Shown here piece by piece: positions 8,779-17,070 of a stretch of DNA of 34,864 nt (its first letter is position 1; the number at the start of each line of letters is the position of its first letter). The notes under the pieces were generated by a model. It did not search any database. It worked only from the letters and a program-made list of their open reading frames with translations, and was not told the DNA's origin. Position numbers and translations under genes: made by a program. Source of the DNA: an uncultured Erysipelotrichaceae bacterium (GTDB lineage Bacteria > Bacillota_I > Bacilli_A > RFN20 > CAG-288). Location: positions 1 to 34,864 of the forward strand of contig CACYCE010000001.1 in NCBI GenBank assembly GCA_902772915.1. The letters are read 5' to 3'.

Positions 8779-10515
8779 AGAAGATAATAACTTCTCACAA
8801 GCTTCTTTAATTAGTTTTTCATCGCCTTTAATAACTTTTCTATCGAAAGTAACAAATCCGTTATATTCAGTTTCGACGTCGCTTAATTGAGTGAGAATTA
8901 AGCCCGATAAACCGAGACTTTGTACTTGCTTATAAAAAACTTTGGAGATTAATTTAACATTCTTTTTAGTAAAGGATTTAAAAGAGAAAGCCACTTGATG
9001 ACCAAAAAAACCTTTGAATAAGGAATGATTCTTAACTTTGTATGAAACCCCTCCTCCTTCCGAGATGATAAAACATCTATTTTTCTTATCTTTTCTTTTC
9101 AAGGAAGGAAGAGTATAGGTGTGAATAGAGAAAAAATCTGAATTAGCATCGTACCAACCTGAGGCGGTATCGAATAAGAAAGAAGGGTATTTAGCTTTCA
9201 ATTGGGAATAGATTAAAGAAGGATCGAATTCACCCCAGCCTTCGTTGAAGATAGTCCATATTAAAATCGAAGGGTGATTTTTTAAATTATCTAAATAAGA
9301 ATTGGCTTCAAATTTAAAATTTTCGCGCCCTTGTTTATCTTCTCTCGACATCTTTTTGTAATTGATATTTTCTTCTTTAGATTTAGAAGGAAATAGACGC
9401 GGTATAGCGATGTTGTAAAAATGATAAGACCTTCCTCCATTAGGGAAATCTTGAATTAGATAGATACCTTCTTTATCCGCGAGATAATAGAAATAATCCA
9501 TTTCTACTTTGACGTGGATTCTTAGGCAATTGAAACCTAATCTTTTAGCTAATTGGATATCTTTTAAGAAATCAGAATAGCTTTTAGGGGTTAAATTGCC
9601 ATCTAAATAATAGCCTTGATTTAATAAACCTAATAAGAATTGTGGTTTGTTATTTAAATATATCCTTCTTATCCCTTGTTTATCTTTTCTTATTTCAATT
9701 TTTCTCAAGCCGAAATAAGATTCGACTTCATCATCTTCAAGAACGACTCGCACTTTATATAAATAAGGGGAAGAGATATCCCAAGGAGAAAAGTGAGGTA
9801 AATCTATTTCCATATCCATATTAGTTATAAATTCATATTCTTTCTCATCTATATAAATTTTTCCTTCTTTTTCATCTTTGTTGGAATGAATATTAAATTT
9901 TAAAGTTCTCTTATCGTAAGAAGGATATAAATCTAATTTAGTTATATAAGTAGAGGGGACTGATTCCATGTAGACATTTTTGTAGATACCTGACGAGGAT
10001 GAATAGGAAAAAGAATGAGGCTTAAGAACCTGTTTACCTCGAGAATAATAAGATGAATCTGTGTAATCTTTCACTTCAACTCGCAAATTGAAAGAGCGTT
10101 TAAAAACTTCAACTTCCACTTGAAAAGGCAAATATGGAAAGTGGTTTTCTTTAACTTCTTTTTCGTCAACAAATACTTTGCAGACTTGATCAACACCTTC
10201 AAAATTAATGATTATTTTGTCTTTAGTAAAATTAGAAGGAACATTAATTTTTTTAGAATAGATGTAAGTAGCGCCTTTAGAAAAAGCTTTATTTACTCCT
10301 GAAAGAGATGATTCTATAGCGTAAGGAATCATGACATTGCCTTGATAAACTACTTTGCCATTCTCAATTATAGAAAGATCCCACTTACCATTTAAACAAA
10401 TGTAAGAATCTCTCTTAAATTGCATTCTGGGGTAGGAAGAAAGAGGAATAGAATTAAAATCAACTCCTTCTTGTAGAGAAGAATACAATTTACATTTGTT
10501 GATTTCTTTTTTCAT
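8764..10515 (-). CDS. Glycoside hydrolase family 2 (beta-galactosidase/beta-glucuronidase-like)
   Basis: A 583-residue GH2 enzyme with no signal peptide, so it should hydrolyse an imported beta-glycoside in the cytosol. Layout: jelly-roll sugar-binding domain (about 35-190), Ig-like domain (about 190-275) and TIM barrel (about 285-580). Asn424-Glu425 in F-N-E-G-W-G is the likely acid/base; Glu486 in I-S-E-G-G-G is the likely nucleophile. The T-Q-L-S-D-V-E block near the end is typical of Firmicute GH2 proteins. AAGGAGGT lies 5 bases before the ATG, inside the MFS gene, which this gene overlaps by 26 bases; translation is probably coupled. The sugar specificity (galactoside, glucuronide, mannoside) cannot be set by eye. 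Confidence 0.9.
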   Translation of the reverse strand: MKKEINKCKLYSSLQEGVDFNSIPLSSYPRMQFKRDSYICLNGKWDLSIIENGKVVYQGNVMIPYAIESSLSGVNKAFSKGATYIYSKKINVPSNFTKDKIIINFEGVDQVCKVFVDEKEVKENHFPYLPFQVEVEVFKRSFNLRVEVKDYTDSSYYSRGKQVLKPHSFSYSSSSGIYKNVYMESVPSTYITKLDLYPSYDKRTLKFNIHSNKDEKEGKIYIDEKEYEFITNMDMEIDLPHFSPWDISSPYLYKVRVVLEDDEVESYFGLRKIEIRKDKQGIRRIYLNNKPQFLLGLLNQGYYLDGNLTPKSYSDFLKDIQLAKRLGFNCLRIHVKVEMDYFYYLADKEGIYLIQDFPNGGRSYHFYNIAIPRLFPSKSKEENINYKKMSREDKQGRENFKFEANSYLDNLKNHPSILIWTIFNEGWGEFDPSLIYSQLKAKYPSFLFDTASGWYDANSDFFSIHTYTLPSLKRKDKKNRCFIISEGGGVSYKVKNHSLFKGFFGHQVAFSFKSFTKKNVKLISKVFYKQVQSLGLSGLILTQLSDVETEYNGFVTFDRKVIKGDEKLIKEACEKLLSSLEVD

Positions 10516-11863
10516 TTTTAACCTCCTTGAAATAGAAGAATAGAGGAATACAAGTTAACAATAAGAATAAAGAACCTACTAGGTAAGAATAATTAGAAGG
10601 AAGAGGAGATGACACTCCAAAATCTCCTATGTAGGTTTTACCAAAAGAGTTATTTAAGGCTGAGCCGATAAAAGGTCCTATACACATAGGTAAAGCTACC
10701 ACAAATAGCATTCTTATACCCATGAACGAACCTTCTTTTCCAACAGGGATATATTCTCTTACTAAAGCATTTAAAATAGTTGGTACTCCTATGCAACCAG
10801 TAATCATTATTAATCCTGCAAAACAGGCGTAAAAAGTCCTTAAAGAAGAATCTCCTACAAAAGGAATAAACATCATGATTAAAGTACCTGTGAACATAAT
10901 ACCTAAGCTAGGAATAATCATTTTGTTTTTACTAAATTTATCTCCTAGAATTCCAACTAATACTGATAGAGCACTCCCACCAATTAAAGCTACGGCCATA
11001 ACTATGACAAAAGGTGATAAGAAACTAGTTGAAGTAGAAGATATTTCACAAGTTTTTTCAATATAAACTAATAAATAAGGGAAGAAAATTTGCTGTGCGC
11101 AAGCGAAAATGAAGTAGATCGTAAGAATTAAATATAATTTCTTATTATTCACAACTGTCTTAGGTTTAAAACCATCTAAGACCGCTCCTAAATAAGTTGT
11201 ATCTTTCTTACCTTCATCTTTTTCTTTAGGTATTAAAAATAGGGAAATAATACCTACTAAAGAGACAATTCCTCCAAGAATATAGAAAAACAAATCCCAT
11301 CTATATCCACCTTGTTTAGTAGTTAAATTGTTAAATCCAACAAAGATTATTAACATCGAGATTAGAGAAAGAATCTGTAAAACTCCTTCAACTTTCCCTC
11401 TTTTTGCATCGTCAACGTGACTAGTTACATAAGCGTTGAATGCCGCGTCGTTACTACTTGAACCAAAGAAGGTCATCACGCAATCGATAATAACGACCAT
11501 CGTCGCTGCTAAAAATGAAGACATTACGATAAATGAAGTAGAAGAATTTACATTAAATAGACCAAATGAGGCGGTAGCGATACCCCAAATTATGTACCCT
11601 ATGGAAATGAATAATTTTTTCTTGCCGATTCTATCAGTTAAATTACCTATGAAGATAGTAGTTAACGTCGCCACTGCAGCTGAAGCAGCAGTAGTAATAG
11701 CAATCATCAAATTGTAATCAAAACCACCATCCTTAGAAGTAAAATTGAGATAAGTAATGTAAGTATTTAAATACATGTTCTCAATAGACCAAGCAAATTG
11801 ACCCGCTAGACCTACTAAGATGAAGACAAACCACATACGTACACCGACTGGGCTTTTTGACAT
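10490..11863 (-). CDS. MFS transporter, probable glycoside importer
   Basis: A 457-residue, roughly 12-helix protein of the major facilitator superfamily. The loop between helices 2 and 3 has the expected G-N-L-T-D-R-I-G-K-K motif. It resembles the sugar/glycoside cation symporters often paired with glycosidases, and it overlaps the GH2 gene by 26 bases, so the pair is likely a take-up-and-cleave unit for a beta-glycoside. I chose the ATG at 11863: GGAGG lies 7-8 bases upstream, and the in-frame GTG 15 bases earlier is part of that ribosome-binding region. A TATAAT (in GCATATAATTT) about 30 bases upstream is a plausible -10. Confidence 0.88.
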   Translation of the reverse strand: MSKSPVGVRMWFVFILVGLAGQFAWSIENMYLNTYITYLNFTSKDGGFDYNLMIAITTAASAAVATLTTIFIGNLTDRIGKKKLFISIGYIIWGIATASFGLFNVNSSTSFIVMSSFLAATMVVIIDCVMTFFGSSSNDAAFNAYVTSHVDDAKRGKVEGVLQILSLISMLIIFVGFNNLTTKQGGYRWDLFFYILGGIVSLVGIISLFLIPKEKDEGKKDTTYLGAVLDGFKPKTVVNNKKLYLILTIYFIFACAQQIFFPYLLVYIEKTCEISSTSTSFLSPFVIVMAVALIGGSALSVLVGILGDKFSKNKMIIPSLGIMFTGTLIMMFIPFVGDSSLRTFYACFAGLIMITGCIGVPTILNALVREYIPVGKEGSFMGIRMLFVVALPMCIGPFIGSALNNSFGKTYIGDFGVSSPLPSNYSYLVGSLFLLLTCIPLFFYFKEVKNEKRNQQM

Positions 11864-11974
11864 ATATTTATCCTCCACTGATTAAATTATATGCCTATAT
11901 TTAAATTAATTATTTTATTCTCAGCATAAAATATGGTTTTTTTATTGTAATCATTGATAAAAATATAAGATTAA

Positions 11975-12511
11975 TTATTCGAATTCGAAAATTAAAGGTT
12001 TAGTGTGACTCGCTTCAAAAGAGGAGAATTCTTGGTTAGTTAAATCCATAAAATAAGTGGAGATTATAGCCATAGCTCGAGAATGGCAGACTAACAATAT
12101 ATCTTGATTGCGATATTTATCTATTATTTCATCTAAAAAGTTATAGACACGTTGAGCTACATCTAGATAACTCTCACCATGAGGATATCTCAAAAAGAAA
12201 CTCTTTTTTCTTTCGATGTATTCAGGATCAATTCTCGAAGTAGATTCGTAATCGCCGTAATCCATCTCAATTATTCTATCGTCGATGATAGTCTTTAAAT
12301 CAGGATGGTAATTTTTAATCTCTTTCAAAGTCATTTGCGCTCTGGATAGAGAAGTTGTAAAAGAAATATCAAAGTGCACATCTTTCAAATTGTAAGCTAG
12401 TTCTTTAGCTTGTTTGATGCCGTTTTCATTTAAGGGAATATCGACTTGACCTTGGATAATTTCTCTCTTGTTCCAGTCAGTCTCCCCGTGTCTACAAACA
12501 TATATTTTCAT
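11975..12511 (-). CDS. Histidine phosphatase family protein (phosphoglycerate-mutase-like)
   Basis: A 178-residue histidine phosphatase. The catalytic R-H-G-E is at residues 7-10 (His8 phosphorylated), followed by T-D-W-N; Arg57, Glu82 and the second histidine His143 (V-C-H-S-R) complete the usual active site. The size and motifs fit the GpmB/CobC/PhoE-type branch, which acts on small phosphorylated metabolites; the substrate is not predictable. No Shine-Dalgarno is visible. It is transcribed alone and divergently from the Sel1 genes. Confidence 0.85.
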   Translation of the reverse strand: MKIYVCRHGETDWNKREIIQGQVDIPLNENGIKQAKELAYNLKDVHFDISFTTSLSRAQMTLKEIKNYHPDLKTIIDDRIIEMDYGDYESTSRIDPEYIERKKSFFLRYPHGESYLDVAQRVYNFLDEIIDKYRNQDILLVCHSRAMAIISTYFMDLTNQEFSSFEASHTKPLIFEFE

Positions 12512-12605
12512 AGGAGTTTTTTCTACAAAAAGATTGTAATATATTTTAGAATATAATTGCGCGTTATTTGGAAGATTAATTCATCTTCTTTAGAAAGAGG
12601 AAATT

Positions 12606-13163
12606 ATGAGTAGTAAGAAAAACAAGTTCAACGAAGAAGAATGTATAGCTCGAGCTAAAGAAGGCTCAGAAAAGGCTATGCTTGAATTAGCTAATAGATA
12701 TTCTTTAGGTATAGGTGTTAAAGAAGATGAATCCAAAGCTTATTATTATTCTTTACAAGCTTCCAAATTTAACCACGCTGATGGAGTATACGCTTTGGCC
12801 TGCTGCTACGATGGTGGAATAGGTATTGAAAAAGATGAAAAGAAGGCAGTTGAATTATTAGAAAAAGCTGCTTCTTTAGGCTCAAAAGAGGCTAAAACCG
12901 ATTTAGCTTCTTATTATTATTCGGGGACTAATACTTTAGAGATGAATAAACAAAAAGCTCTAGATTTATATAATCAAGCCGCTCAAGAAGGTGACTCTTT
13001 TGCTATGTACTTGTTAGGTACCTTCTATGAAAAAGGCGATATGGTCGAAAAGAATGTAGATAAAGCTATTGAATTTTATAAAAAGGGTTACGATTTAGGA
13101 GATGATTTATGTAAGGCATCTTTAGAAAAATTAGGCCTTATACCTGTTCAACTATATAGGTAA
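12606..13163 (+). CDS. Sel1-like repeat protein
   Basis: A 185-residue cytoplasmic protein built from about four Sel1-like (TPR-related) repeats, each with the alternating pattern A-x-x-x-L-A-x-x-Y ... G-x-G-V/I-x-x-D-x-x-K-A. Such repeats form a helical scaffold for binding other proteins. A Shine-Dalgarno AAAGAGG precedes the ATG, with a short GAAGAT/ATCTTC hairpin just upstream. The next gene starts 2 bases after the stop and is of the same type, so they form an operon. The partner or process is unknown. Confidence 0.85.
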   Translation: MSSKKNKFNEEECIARAKEGSEKAMLELANRYSLGIGVKEDESKAYYYSLQASKFNHADGVYALACCYDGGIGIEKDEKKAVELLEKAASLGSKEAKTDLASYYYSGTNTLEMNKQKALDLYNQAAQEGDSFAMYLLGTFYEKGDMVEKNVDKAIEFYKKGYDLGDDLCKASLEKLGLIPVQLYR

Positions 13164-13165
13164 AT

Positions 13166-15253
13166 ATGAAGAAATTAAGTCGTGAAGAATTAGCTTTTTA
13201 CATTAATAAATCTACTAATGGAGATGATAGTGCTTCTCTCTTTTTAGGTAACTATTATTATTCAATCAAAGATTTGTATATGAGTAATTATTTCTTAACG
13301 CGTAGTGCTGAACAAGGTAATAGAGAAGCTATAGAAAATATCCTAAATAACAACGGTACTTTAAATTTAAATATTAAATATCAAGAAAAAGATAAGCAAC
13401 TTTTTATTACCTGGGCTAAAAAAGGTTTGGAATTAGATGATTTTTCTATCGCTCCTTATTATTTATATAGCGCTTATTCCCTAGGGTATGGAGTGGAAGC
13501 AGATGGTAAAAAAGCTAAGGAATATTTAGATATGGCGTGTATGCAAGGTAATTTCTTTGCTTTTTTTGCTTTTGTAGCGGAAATGTACTCCTCATTAATG
13601 GCTTTTTCTACTTATCAATTTTTACCTTACATTCAAAAAGATAAACTTAGAGACGATCACGATTGTATGGAAGACTTCCAGAACTTGAAAAAATATTACA
13701 AAGCTTACACTCAACATTTAGATAGTAAATATTCATCTTCTGATGATTTTCAAAGAAACAGCGTTAAATTAACTCTAGCGAAAATCTATATAGACTTAGG
13801 TGAAAAAGACGATCAAAAAGAAGCTTTTGATATAATTGAAAAAATAATTAACGAGGGATTCTTCTACGAAGATTCATTCTATTTATACGCTACATGTCTA
13901 TATAGAGGTATAGGTACTAAAAAAGATGTCAAAAAGCTTAGAGAATTCTTTTTAAAACACAAGAAAAAATTACTTAAATCCGAGTCTTATGCAGCTTTTT
14001 GTGCGGAGAATAGAATCTGTTTACATTATCAGGAAGATGCTTCGATTTTAAAAATAGATAAATGGAATTTTAGAGCAGTATTTGAACATCATCTAAATCA
14101 TAAATATAAAGAAGATATTTACACCACTTTATTCAATTATTTATTAGGTGTTTATTTCTTTTATGGTTTCGGATGTGAAGTTAATTACGAATCCTCATTT
14201 AAATTGCTAAAAAAAGTTGCTGATGGAGTAGGATATCCTGATGCCATGTATTATGTAAGTTATATGTACAAGCATGGTTTAGGAACTAAATACAATTCTA
14301 AAGAAGGGCGCAAATATGAATCTAGAGGTATTACTTTAGGTTCAGATCTCTTAATCATGAACCTTAAAAAAGAATATCAAAATAGTTTTGACAATGAACT
14401 TTTAACCTTGCTTAAATACAATTACGGTCCGGCTTTAGTCTACCAAGGAAGCTATTATTTGCACGCTGATAAAGGAGGGAAAAAAGGAATTGAACTTGCT
14501 AGACAATATTATAAAAAAGCTATGTCTATAGGCTATAAACCTGGATATAAATATTACATTTTATCTTGGTTATACAAAATGGAAAATGATTCTGCTCTAT
14601 TAGAAGCTGAAAAAGGTATAGAAAAAGCCAAAAAGGATCACGCTGATGCCTATTATGCTTACGCTTTTTATGAAATGTTCAATTCTAATTATTTAGAAGC
14701 ATATAGATATTTAGCTCTAGGAGCTAGGCTACATTCGCGAAATTGCATAGATGCCATGATGGATTTCTTTTCGTCTTTTAATTACAAAGTTATGCTTAAA
14801 AGATACGGAAAGATTGCAGTTGAATGCAAAGCTACTTACGGGGAAGTAAAATATTACGAAGTTATCAACGCCGATGAAGAATCTGCTCAAGACTTAACTA
14901 AATTAATCGAGCATTCTGTTAAAAGGGACAATTTGAATTACGCTTATTTAGAAGCGGCCCTGCTTTCATCTAGTTCCGATCCTAAAGATCGTAAAATTGC
15001 AAAAAAGAACGCTGATTATTTAATAAAACACAACTCTTATTTAGGCTATATAATTAAAGGCTTTTTAGCTACTTACAAAGAAAATAATACTAAGGAAGTC
15101 GAAGAATCTATAAATATGGTAAGAAAATTGGCTGAAACTAGATTAGGAGTTAATTTAGCCACTCACTTCTATCAACAATATCAAAACGAATCAAAAAATA
15201 AGATTAGAGAAATAGAAGAAGAATTAAAAAAGTGCGCTGAAATCAAGTGTTAA
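13166..15253 (+). CDS. Large Sel1/TPR-repeat protein
   Basis: A 695-residue protein without signal peptide or membrane segment. Degenerate Sel1 repeats run along most of its length (clear ones near residues 90-125, 225-260, 320-385 and 420-480), and the last 150 residues are plain alpha-helical. It starts 2 bases after the smaller Sel1 gene and lacks its own clear Shine-Dalgarno, so translation is probably coupled. The two may form a scaffold complex. The stop codon sits in the loop of a bidirectional terminator. Confidence 0.82.
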   Translation: MKKLSREELAFYINKSTNGDDSASLFLGNYYYSIKDLYMSNYFLTRSAEQGNREAIENILNNNGTLNLNIKYQEKDKQLFITWAKKGLELDDFSIAPYYLYSAYSLGYGVEADGKKAKEYLDMACMQGNFFAFFAFVAEMYSSLMAFSTYQFLPYIQKDKLRDDHDCMEDFQNLKKYYKAYTQHLDSKYSSSDDFQRNSVKLTLAKIYIDLGEKDDQKEAFDIIEKIINEGFFYEDSFYLYATCLYRGIGTKKDVKKLREFFLKHKKKLLKSESYAAFCAENRICLHYQEDASILKIDKWNFRAVFEHHLNHKYKEDIYTTLFNYLLGVYFFYGFGCEVNYESSFKLLKKVADGVGYPDAMYYVSYMYKHGLGTKYNSKEGRKYESRGITLGSDLLIMNLKKEYQNSFDNELLTLLKYNYGPALVYQGSYYLHADKGGKKGIELARQYYKKAMSIGYKPGYKYYILSWLYKMENDSALLEAEKGIEKAKKDHADAYYAYAFYEMFNSNYLEAYRYLALGARLHSRNCIDAMMDFFSSFNYKVMLKRYGKIAVECKATYGEVKYYEVINADEESAQDLTKLIEHSVKRDNLNYAYLEAALLSSSSDPKDRKIAKKNADYLIKHNSYLGYIIKGFLATYKENNTKEVEESINMVRKLAETRLGVNLATHFYQQYQNESKNKIREIEEELKKCAEIKC

Positions 15254-15263
15254 CGCACTTTTT
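15227..15263. terminator. Bidirectional Rho-independent terminator between convergent operons
   Basis: AAAAAGTGCG (15227-15236) and CGCACTTTTT (15254-15263) form a stem that gives a T run on both strands. It ends the Sel1 operon (plus) and the ligase-ACP operon (minus). Confidence 0.85.
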
Positions 15264-15280
15264 ATGTTATTTAATAAAAA

Positions 15281-15529
15281 CTAATTAATCTTTTTAGCGA
15301 TGTATCTAACTAAGTCACCGATAGTAGAGAATTTGTTCATTTGGCGATCGGAGATTTTAATTTGATATTTGTTTTCTATCTTTGCGACGATGAGGACAAA
15401 TCCCATGGAGTCGATAGCAGTTTCGGTATTGACTTTAGTATCCATATTCAATTCTTTTCCTTCTGCTAAATCGGGAGCGTATTCTTTGATGATGGATACG
15501 ACATCGTTATATATTTCTTGTTCAGTCAT
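15281..15529 (-). CDS. Acyl carrier protein
   Basis: An 82-residue acidic four-helix carrier protein with the phosphopantetheine site D-S-M at Ser41. It begins 22 bases after the acyl ligase stop, with AAAGGAAAG as ribosome-binding site, and ends in TAG. Its direct linkage to an AMP-forming ligase, rather than to fab genes, suggests a dedicated carrier loaded by that ligase, as in D-alanyl, aryl or fatty-acyl carrier systems, rather than the housekeeping AcpP. Across the divergent promoter lie the isomerase/oxidoreductase genes, so the cargo may be a fatty acyl chain. That cargo is inference. Confidence 0.88.
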   Translation of the reverse strand: MTEQEIYNDVVSIIKEYAPDLAEGKELNMDTKVNTETAIDSMGFVLIVAKIENKYQIKISDRQMNKFSTIGDLVRYIAKKIN

Positions 15530-15551
15530 AGTCTTTCCTTTCTAATATTTA

Positions 15552-16922
15552 CTATTTGATCAAGTATCTCTGAAGCTTTCCAGTTTTGGTACGAGGAAGA
15601 GGCGAAGAGAGTTTCTTTACATTTTGTATTTTAGCATATAAAGGTTGTTTTGCATTATATTCGCTTACTTTTAAATTGACTATTAAATCGCTCGACTCTA
15701 CTCTAGAGAAGTATGCTAAACATATTTTTCCTTCCTCTTCATAAATACCTAAATCTATAGAAGGAAGAAGAGCCGATAGTTCACTTTCAGCTTTCAAAGC
15801 GTTGAATTTAGTTCCGTTATCGAGAACTAAAATATCATCTTTTCGACCTAGAATTTTAATTTCACCTTTAGAATTGATTTCTGCTAAATCTGAAGTGTGG
15901 AAGTAACCTTGAGAATCAATCATTTTCTTAGTTTCTTCCGGAAGATTATAATAACCTTTCATCAAAGTGTCAGATTTAATTGAAAGGGAACCATCTTCTT
16001 CCAATTTAAATTCATTACCTGGGCAAGGCCTCATAAAATAAGGATCCTCGCTATTGACAGAAATCGCTACACCAGAGCTAGTTTCTGTTAATCCGTATCC
16101 TAAAGCGAGAGTTAAACCTAGATCTCTGATCATTTTCGTGAAAACTTTAGGTAGAGGACCAGCCCCCACTAAAATTATTCTAGCTTCTTTATTTAAACCG
16201 GACTTAGTAATCAATAGCATAGTTAAATTAGGGATTAGAGGTAAGATTGTAGGCTTGAATAAATACGGATCTTTAAGTACGTATCTTAATCCTCTTCCTA
16301 AAGAGACAGTTGATGAATAGGCTAAAGGCCAAAGTAAAGTACAGACAAATCCAAATACGTGTGATAAAGGTAAAAGGGAAATGACATTATCATCAATAGT
16401 TGTTTGTAGCATCATTTGTCCACACCAAGCTGAACATAATAGTGAAGTGAATTCTAATTCTACTCCCTTGGAAGGACCACTAGTCCCTGAAGTGAAGAAA
16501 ACAATACTTCCTTCTTTATCTTTTTTAACATATTCTCTTTCTAAAACTAGTTCGTTTAGTTCAGCTTTTTCATCTTCGTCATATTCATCTTCGTCGTAGA
16601 CTAGACATTCAGTTTCAAAAGCTTTAATCATTTCTTCAGCTTTATCTAAAGGTTCGCTAGGATCGATGATACCAACTCTCATTCCACTTAGAATCGCACC
16701 GAAGATTTGATAAATTAGAGAAGGCTTTTTTTCAAGCATAAAAACTACAGAATTGACTTTAAGAGAGTCAAATTCTTCTTTTTCTTTGTAGACATTTTTA
16801 ATTAAATCCTGGTATGAAACAGATTTGATTAAATTATTTTCAGAATAAAGTAAGGCGGATTTAGAAAGACTCTTCTTATCTTCGAGAAGTTCTTTTAAAC
16901 TAATGTACTTTTTTTCTTTCAT
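15552..16922 (-). CDS. AMP-forming acyl ligase (ANL superfamily), probable acyl-ACP/acyl-CoA synthetase
   Basis: A 456-residue adenylating enzyme. Core motifs: T-S-G-T-S-G-P-S-K-G (144-153, phosphate loop), G-Y-G-L-T-E-T (275-281), T-S-D-L (343-346, Asp345 ribose contact), Arg360 in G-R-K-D-D, and the C-terminal catalytic Lys449 in T-K-T-G-K. It is shorter than typical fatty-acyl-CoA ligases (about 500-560), nearer to stand-alone acyl-ACP or DltA-like ligases. It would activate a carboxylic acid as acyl-AMP and pass it to a thiol, most simply the ACP encoded next. GGGAG precedes the ATG. It is divergent from the isomerase operon across about 150 bases that contain both promoters. Confidence 0.88.
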   Translation of the reverse strand: MKEKKYISLKELLEDKKSLSKSALLYSENNLIKSVSYQDLIKNVYKEKEEFDSLKVNSVVFMLEKKPSLIYQIFGAILSGMRVGIIDPSEPLDKAEEMIKAFETECLVYDEDEYDEDEKAELNELVLEREYVKKDKEGSIVFFTSGTSGPSKGVELEFTSLLCSAWCGQMMLQTTIDDNVISLLPLSHVFGFVCTLLWPLAYSSTVSLGRGLRYVLKDPYLFKPTILPLIPNLTMLLITKSGLNKEARIILVGAGPLPKVFTKMIRDLGLTLALGYGLTETSSGVAISVNSEDPYFMRPCPGNEFKLEEDGSLSIKSDTLMKGYYNLPEETKKMIDSQGYFHTSDLAEINSKGEIKILGRKDDILVLDNGTKFNALKAESELSALLPSIDLGIYEEEGKICLAYFSRVESSDLIVNLKVSEYNAKQPLYAKIQNVKKLSSPLPRTKTGKLQRYLIK

Positions 16923-17021
16923 AATTTTCTCCCTTATTTTTATTATACTCAGCTTTTATTACAAAAATTCAGATATTTTTGCAAATTGTTAAAACATAAT
17001 CTATTTTTTATGTATAATTTA

Positions 17022-17047
17022 ATTGTAAGGTCAAAAATACTTACATT
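17022..17047. promoter_or_regulatory. Inverted repeat in the leader of the isomerase operon
   Basis: ATTGTAAG (17022-17029) and CTTACATT (17040-17047) are imperfect inverted arms separated by 10 bases. They lie just downstream of a TATAAT (about 17013-17018) and upstream of AGAAAGG, so the site could be an operator or a leader hairpin controlling the fatty-acid-isomerase operon. Confidence 0.4.
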
Positions 17048-17070
17048 TATAGAAAGGCTTTTAGTTATAT

